Assembly (NCBI GenBank): GCA_002424845.1 | Contig: DILD01000088.1 | Location: 1 to 18,973, forward strand | From: Thiobacillus denitrificans | Lineage (GTDB): Bacteria > Pseudomonadota > Gammaproteobacteria > Burkholderiales > Thiobacillaceae | Length of the DNA: 18,973 nt | Direction of reading: 5' to 3' | Shown here: one piece after another, positions 15,165 to 18,973 of the stretch | Numbering within the stretch: position 1 is the first letter of the stretch | Layout: every line of letters begins with the position of its first letter | Notes under the pieces: generated by a model | The model's input: the letters and a program-made list of their open reading frames with translations, nothing else | What the model was told of the DNA's origin: nothing | Database searches by the model: none | Position numbers and translations under genes: made by a program

Positions 15165-16145
15165 TCATTCTAAAACCGGTTCCGGGTGCAAGGCTGCTGC
15201 AATCGCGCCCCGAACACCCAGCCGTTGATTGGTCACCAGAAAAATCGGGGTGCGTTCGACCACGCCACGCATGCGGCCCTTGTCGGCGGCAGCGGCCATG
15301 AAGCGGGGCGATCGCATGCGCGCCTGCAAATGGGTTGCGATACCGCCGGCGATATACAACCCGCCGCGCGGCTGATAGAGCAGCGCCACATTGCCTACCC
15401 ATGCCCCATATAAATCGATGAAAAGTTCAAGCGCCGCTTCAGCAGCCGGGTCCCCCGCATTGGCCCGCGCGGCCAGGGCGGCGCCGTCGACCGGCTCATC
15501 GTTCAAAAGCGCACCGGACTCGCTGCGACAAAAGCGGTACAGATCGTTCATCGCCAGCCCAGACACCACGCGCTCCCAGGACACATGGCCATAATGCGTG
15601 CGCAGCTGTTCCAGCAGTTGCGCCTGCCGCGCATTGGCAGGCGCAAAGTCGATATGCCCACCTTCGCTGGGGTAACAACGATAACTGCCATGACCATCCG
15701 GCAACATGAAAGCCAGTCCCAGTCCGGTTCCGGCTCCGGTAACGGCGCGCACGCCATCAGGCTCGACCGGCTGTGCATTCAACGAAATCATGTCGTCCGC
15801 CGCCTGTGTCGCCACACCGGCGGCGGCGGCCTGAAAGTCATTGATGAAACGGACATGGGGGATGCCGAGCGACACGCGCATATCGGCGGCATCCAGCGTC
15901 CAGTCCAGATTGGTGAGGGTCGCACGCTGTATGCGCATAGGCCCGGGCAAAGCCAGCAGCAGGCTATCCGGGGAATGCTTCAGCGCGGCATCGGCAACGA
16001 ATTGGCGAATCAGTGCATCGGCCGTGGCAAAAGCTGCGCTCGGGTATTCCCGCTCAAAACGCAGAAGCTGCGCGCCCCCGGCCTCCGCTGTCACCCAGGC
16101 CAGTCTGCATGATGTTCCCCCGATATCGCCTGCAATCAACTCCAT
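15165..16145 (-). CDS. glk: glucokinase
   Basis: Glk phosphorylates free glucose with ATP to glucose-6-phosphate. From the ATG at 16145 it has 326 residues, close to E. coli Glk (321). The N-terminal phosphate-binding motif GDIGGTSCRL begins at residue 6, the catalytic Asp is in FINDFQAA (about Asp103), ALPGPM and VTGAGTGLGLAF are typical, and YPSEGGHIDFAP carries the glucose-binding Glu/His. A TTG at 16151 is in frame and one base after the pgi stop, but ATG is the better choice; neither has a strong Shine-Dalgarno, so translation may depend on coupling to pgi, 7 nt upstream. In this operon it would capture glucose set free by MalQ or glucan hydrolysis and return it to the hexose phosphate pool. 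Confidence 0.95.
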   Translation of the reverse strand: MELIAGDIGGTSCRLAWVTAEAGGAQLLRFEREYPSAAFATADALIRQFVADAALKHSPDSLLLALPGPMRIQRATLTNLDWTLDAADMRVSLGIPHVRFINDFQAAAAGVATQAADDMISLNAQPVEPDGVRAVTGAGTGLGLAFMLPDGHGSYRCYPSEGGHIDFAPANARQAQLLEQLRTHYGHVSWERVVSGLAMNDLYRFCRSESGALLNDEPVDGAALAARANAGDPAAEAALELFIDLYGAWVGNVALLYQPRGGLYIAGGIATHLQARMRSPRFMAAAADKGRMRGVVERTPIFLVTNQRLGVRGAIAAALHPEPVLE

Positions 16146-16152
16146 ATTCAAA

Positions 16153-17826
16153 CTATAAGCCAGTGTGCGGGTGGCTCATTCTCCGGTAGATATTGATGAG
16201 CGCATTGGTCGAAGCATCATGGCCGCCCACCGGCGCTTCGGCGTGCAGCTCCGGCAGGATGCGGCTGGCCAGTTTCTTGCCGAGCTCCACGCCCCACTGG
16301 TCGTAGGAGTTGAGATTCCAGATCACCCCTTGCACAAATATCCTGTGCTCGTAGAGTGCAATCAGCATACCCAGAGCATGGGGCGTCAGTTTCTGCAGCA
16401 GGATGGCATTGCTGGGGTGATTACCTTCGAAAATCTTGTGCGAAACGAACTGGTTAGCCCCTACCGCACCCATTTCAAGCTGCGTTTCCTCGCGCGTGCG
16501 GCCGCGCATCAGCGCCTCGGTCTGCGCCAGGAAATTGGCGATCAGGATGTCGTGGTGTTCCTGCAACTCGGTGTGCGGCTGCACCGACACGATGAAATCC
16601 GCCGGAATCATCTTGGTGCCCTGGTGCAGCAACTGGTAGAAGGCGTGCTGGCCGTTGATGCCGGTGGCGCCCCACACGATGGTGCCGGTGGCGTAGTCGA
16701 CCGCCTTGCCGTCGCGATCCACCGACTTGCCGTTGCTCTCCATGTCGGCCTGCTCCAGATAGGCCGGCAGGCTGCGCAGGTAGTGGTCGTAAGGCAGGAT
16801 TGCGTAGGACTCGGCGCCGAAGAAATTGTTGTACCAGACGCCCAGCAGCGCCATGATCACTGGCATGTTCTGCGCCAGCGGCGCATGGCGAAAATGCTCG
16901 TCCATCGCATGCGCGCCATCCAGGAGTTCGCCGAATCGTTCCGCCCCCACCGCCAGCACGATCGACAGGCCGATGGCCGACCACAGCGAATAGCGTCCGC
17001 CCACCCAATCCCAGAATTCGAACATCTTGGCCGGGTCGATGCCGAAGGCGGTGACCGCGTCGCGGTTGGTGGAAACCGCCACGAAATGCTTCGCGATATG
17101 TTTTTCCGCCTGCGACTGCGCCAGAAACCAGTCGCGTGCGTAATGCGCGTTGGTCATGGTTTCCTGCGTGGTGAAGGTCTTCGACGACACGATGAAGAGC
17201 GTCGTCTCCGGATTCAGCGCCTCCAGTGCCTCTTTGACATGGGCACCGTCGACATTGGAAATGAAGTGCACCTTCAGGCGCGGGTGGCGATAGGGTTTCA
17301 GGGCCTGGCAGACCATCTGCGGCCCGAGATCGGAGCCGCCGATGCCGATGTTCACCACATCGGTGATGCGCTCGCCGGTGTAGCCGCACCACTCACCGCT
17401 GCGTACCTTTTCAGCGAACGCCCCCATGCGCTCGATGACTGCATTCACCTTCGGCATCACGTCTTCGCCGTCGACCTTCACCGGGTGGTTGCTGCGATTA
17501 CGCAGCGCCACATGCAGCACCGCACGGTTTTCCGTATTGTTGATTTTTTCACCGCTGAACATGCGCTCGCGCCAGGCAGCGACATCCGATTCTTCAGCCA
17601 GACTCACCAGCAAACGCATGGTTTCGTCTGTAATGCGATTTTTAGAGTAGTCCAGCAGCAAGCCGTCTACCTGCAGCGAAAAACGCTCAAAACGTGCGGG
17701 ATCGGCCGCAAACAGATCGCGCATGTGAACGGCGTCCATCTGCTCACGATGTGCCTGCAACTGACGGCACACCGGCCGATGCAAGGCTCCCGCCTCACCC
17801 TGAATCCCGCTCATTGCTGAAGACAC
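16153..17826 (-). CDS. pgi: glucose-6-phosphate isomerase
   Basis: Pgi interconverts glucose-6-phosphate and fructose-6-phosphate. It links glycogen metabolism to gluconeogenesis/glycolysis. It has 557 residues, close to the E. coli enzyme (549). Family signatures are GIGGSDLGPQMV (161-172), VSSKTFTTQET (213-223), WDWVGGRYSLWSAIGL (272-287) and WNLNSYDQWGVELGK (503-517). Catalytic residues by alignment are Glu363 (DMESNGK), His394 (GINGQHAF) and Lys517. The GTG at 17826 is chosen as start because GGAGG (17833-17837) lies exactly 6 nt upstream; the ATG at 17814 would be 18 nt from it. It is the first gene of the operon, downstream of a sigma54-type promoter. Confidence 0.96.
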   Translation of the reverse strand: MSSAMSGIQGEAGALHRPVCRQLQAHREQMDAVHMRDLFAADPARFERFSLQVDGLLLDYSKNRITDETMRLLVSLAEESDVAAWRERMFSGEKINNTENRAVLHVALRNRSNHPVKVDGEDVMPKVNAVIERMGAFAEKVRSGEWCGYTGERITDVVNIGIGGSDLGPQMVCQALKPYRHPRLKVHFISNVDGAHVKEALEALNPETTLFIVSSKTFTTQETMTNAHYARDWFLAQSQAEKHIAKHFVAVSTNRDAVTAFGIDPAKMFEFWDWVGGRYSLWSAIGLSIVLAVGAERFGELLDGAHAMDEHFRHAPLAQNMPVIMALLGVWYNNFFGAESYAILPYDHYLRSLPAYLEQADMESNGKSVDRDGKAVDYATGTIVWGATGINGQHAFYQLLHQGTKMIPADFIVSVQPHTELQEHHDILIANFLAQTEALMRGRTREETQLEMGAVGANQFVSHKIFEGNHPSNAILLQKLTPHALGMLIALYEHRIFVQGVIWNLNSYDQWGVELGKKLASRILPELHAEAPVGGHDASTNALINIYRRMSHPHTGL

Positions 17827-17832
17827 GCGTTT

Positions 17833-17837
17833 CCTCC
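17833..17837 (-). promoter_or_regulatory. ribosome binding site of pgi (decides a GTG start)
   Basis: GGGAGG on the - strand, with GGAGG at 17837-17833, is 6 nt before GTG 17826 and 18 nt before the next in-frame ATG at 17814. This spacing supports initiation at GTG. Confidence 0.75.
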
Positions 17838-17873
17838 CAAGATGACAGCCTGCACCGCCACTAAACTGTCATC

Positions 17874-17890
17874 AAGCAATGCTTGTGCCA
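17874..17890 (-). promoter_or_regulatory. sigma54 (RpoN) -24/-12 promoter of the pgi-glk-glg operon
   Basis: On the - strand 17890-17874 reads TGGCACAAGCATTGCTT. The -24 element TGGCAC and -12 element TTGCT are exact, and the invariant GG and GC are separated by 10 nt, as the sigma54 consensus TGGCACG-N4-TTGCW demands; the one core deviation is A for G after TGGCAC. Transcription would start about 12 nt past the GC, near 17864, leaving a leader of about 38 nt that contains the pgi Shine-Dalgarno. The match is seen directly; its use is inferred. Confidence 0.75.
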
Positions 17891-18019
17891 TAGGCACATC
17901 GCGTTGCTCTCATACCGCATAACGTTAACCAAAAACCATGAAGCACGGATGACAAGTCGATCCAACGGCTATCCGCGCCATATTTATTGTATTTAAGACC
18001 AGGGCAGAAACGACTGCAA

Positions 18020-18036
18020 TGCACCAAAATGGTGTC
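18020..18036 (-). promoter_or_regulatory. NtrC-like enhancer-binding palindrome
   Basis: The + strand reads TGCACCAAAATGGTGTC: a perfect CACCA-AAA-TGGTG inverted repeat (18022-18034). It closely resembles the NtrC sites of enteric glnA (of the form TGCACYAWWWTGGTGCA as I recall it), differing at the last two bases. Its centre lies about 160 bp upstream of the predicted sigma54 start, a usual position for an NtrC enhancer. An AT-rich stretch at 17980-17997 lies between them and could help bending. Binding is inferred. Confidence 0.6.
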
Positions 18037-18064
18037 TGACAAGCACGATGGCGCACCACCCCAA

Positions 18065-18091
18065 AAAACCGAGCTGAAAAACAAAGGTTTT
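18065..18091 (-). terminator. weak candidate terminator after tRNA-Leu
   Basis: On the - strand, AAAACC and GGTTTT (18091-18086 and 18070-18065) pair around a 15-nt loop just after the tRNA CCA end, and two further T residues follow. The stem has only two G-C pairs, so it is a poor terminator; the tRNA transcript might read on toward pgi. Confidence 0.25.
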
Positions 18092-18093
18092 CC

Positions 18094-18180
18094 TGGTGCC
18101 GGGAGGGGGACTCGAACCCCCACACTGTTACCAGCGGCGGATTTTGAATCCGCTGCGTCTACCGATTCCGCCATCCCGGC
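18094..18180 (-). tRNA. tRNA-Leu(CAA), CCA encoded
   Basis: The - strand folds as a class II tRNA of 87 nt including the encoded CCA (18096-18094). The acceptor stem is GCCGGGA / TCCCGGC with discriminator A. The anticodon stem GCGGA/TCCGC encloses loop TTCAAAA, so the anticodon is CAA (18146-18144), reading UUG leucine codons. The long variable arm typical of leucine tRNAs follows, then a T arm GGGGG-TTCGAGT-CCCCC. It lies between the divergent queA gene and the pgi operon, transcribed in the same direction as pgi. Confidence 0.97.
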
Positions 18181-18222
18181 AAGGGAGCCGGGCGCGAATG
18201 CGCCCGACGACAGAAGCCGCGC

Positions 18223-18252
18223 ATTATCGCCGATTCGAGCGGTCAGCCGCAA
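18223..18252 (-). promoter_or_regulatory. sigma70-type promoter of tRNA-Leu
   Basis: On the - strand, GATAAT (18228-18223; 5 of 6 matches) is preceded by TTGCGG (18252-18247) at an 18-bp spacing. The following GCGCGGC is a GC-rich discriminator of the kind linked to stringent control of stable RNA promoters. A start near 18216 leaves a leader of about 36 nt before the mature tRNA, containing a 7-bp hairpin CGGGCGC-(4 nt)-GCGCCCG (18189-18206). Confidence 0.55.
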
Positions 18253-18261
18253 GGCGACAGC

Positions 18262-18267
18262 TATAAT
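18262..18267 (+). promoter_or_regulatory. -10 box of queA very close to its start codon
   Basis: TATAAT at 18262-18267 ends 8 nt before the queA ATG. A start 7 nt past it, near 18274, would give an almost leaderless mRNA. No convincing -35 box is present at 16-18 bp, and no Shine-Dalgarno precedes the ATG. Confidence 0.5.
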
Positions 18268-18275
18268 CGCGCCCC

Positions 18276-18973
18276 ATGCGCGTTGCCGATTTCGACTTTG
18301 ACCTCCCCCCTGAGCTGATTGCCCAGTTTCCGCCCGTGGTGCGCGGCGGCAGCCGGCTGCTGCATGTCGAAGCAGCCGGCACGCTGCATGACCGCCTGTT
18401 TAGCGATCTCCCGAGCCTGCTGCGTCCGGACGATCTGCTGGTGATGAACGACACCCGCGTCATCAAGGCCCGCCTGTTCGGCACCAAGGATTCCGGGGGC
18501 AAGGTCGAACTGCTGGTGGAGCGGGTGACCGGAGAATTCGAGGCGCTGGCCTTCATCCGCGCGAGCCACGCGCCCAAACCCGGTTCGCGTATTCACCTGG
18601 CCGGCGAGGTGGTGCTGGAAGTGCTGGCCCGGCAAGACGATCTGACGCAACTGCGCTTTCCGCAGCCGGTACTGGGCATACTGGACCGGATCGGCCGGCT
18701 GCCGCTGCCGCCTTATATCGAACATGTACCGACTGCGGACGATGAAACACGCTACCAGACGGTGTATGCCAATGAGCCCGGCGCCGTGGCGGCACCGACG
18801 GCAGGCCTGCATTTCGACGATGCGATGCTGAATACCCTGCGCGAGCAGGGCATCCGCACGGCACAGGTGACGCTGCATGTGGGCGCGGGCACCTTCCAGC
18901 CGGTGCGGGTGGACACGCTGGCCGAGCACCGGATGCACAGCGAGCGCTACACGATTCCGCAGGCGACCGTCGA
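18276..18973 (+). CDS. queA: S-adenosylmethionine:tRNA ribosyltransferase-isomerase, 3' truncated
   Basis: QueA transfers the ribose part of AdoMet to preQ1 at the wobble base of certain tRNAs and isomerises it to epoxyqueuosine, the penultimate step of queuosine synthesis. The frame runs open from ATG 18276 to the end of the window, showing 232 codons of an expected 340-360. MRVADFDFDLPPELIAQFP is the standard N-terminus; VMNDTRVIKARLFG (56-69), NEPGAVAAPTAGLHF (about 166-180) and LHVGAGTFQPV (200-210) are family signatures. The start has no Shine-Dalgarno and a -10 box stands right before it. In many proteobacteria tgt, yajC and secDF follow queA; whether they do here is outside the window. 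Confidence 0.97.
   Translation, partial: MRVADFDFDLPPELIAQFPPVVRGGSRLLHVEAAGTLHDRLFSDLPSLLRPDDLLVMNDTRVIKARLFGTKDSGGKVELLVERVTGEFEALAFIRASHAPKPGSRIHLAGEVVLEVLARQDDLTQLRFPQPVLGILDRIGRLPLPPYIEHVPTADDETRYQTVYANEPGAVAAPTAGLHFDDAMLNTLREQGIRTAQVTLHVGAGTFQPVRVDTLAEHRMHSERYTIPQATV

Noticed and set aside
16165..17820. A 551-codon open frame on the + strand
   Set aside because: It is antisense to pgi along its whole length, has no family resemblance, and arises from the GC-rich codon pattern of pgi.
17986..18019. A sigma70 promoter for pgi using TTAAAT or TACAAT on the - strand
   Set aside because: TTGCAG-17 bp-TTAAAT is only a weak match and TACAAT has no -35 at the right distance; the sigma54 site is far better, although a second weak promoter cannot be excluded.
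17872..18252. A 126-codon - strand open frame across tRNA-Leu, containing AESVDAADSKSAAGNS
   Set aside because: This peptide is the well-known false translation of a tRNA-Leu gene; the region is the tRNA and its flanks.

Overview
This is a GC-rich chromosomal stretch from a proteobacterium. The gene content (folK, a deoxynucleoside kinase and panBCD side by side, then a pgi/glk/glycogen operon and a tRNA-Leu/queA pair) and the protein sequences look betaproteobacterial, most like the Nitrosomonadales (Thiobacillus, Sulfuricella or Gallionella type). That placement is an inference from sequence style, not a search. No phage, transposon, integron or CRISPR sequence was seen; this is core metabolism.

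Region 1 (1-3250, + strand): the 3' end of folK, a deoxynucleoside kinase, panB and panC are packed head to tail with 1-4 nt overlaps or gaps. panD follows with its own good sigma70 promoter, and a strong intrinsic terminator closes the block. The pan genes supply the pantoate, pantothenate and beta-alanine steps of pantothenate (coenzyme A precursor) synthesis. FolK belongs to folate synthesis.

Region 2 (3251-4424): a single + strand TonB-like protein with a membrane anchor, a proline-rich linker and a C-terminal TonB fold, followed by an unusual tail. It lies tail to tail with the next operon.

Region 3 (4425-17826, - strand): one long operon read pgi - glk - glgC - GH57 glycosidase - malQ - glgB - glgA - glgP. 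Glucose enters through Glk, hexose phosphates interconvert through Pgi, GlgC makes ADP-glucose, GlgA and GlgB build the branched polymer, and GlgP, MalQ and the GH57 enzyme degrade or remodel it. No glgX debranching enzyme or phosphoglucomutase gene is present here. Most junctions overlap by a few bases. The exception is the GH57/malQ gap, which encodes a 28-bp imperfect mRNA hairpin.

Region 4 (17827-18973): the control region of the operon, a tRNA-Leu(CAA) on the - strand, and the start of queA on the + strand. The most interesting observation is here. Upstream of pgi, on the operon strand, there is a near-consensus sigma54 (-24/-12) promoter, and about 160 bp further upstream a palindrome that closely resembles an NtrC enhancer site. 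Together they suggest that the whole glucose-to-glycogen operon is under nitrogen-responsive sigma54 control.
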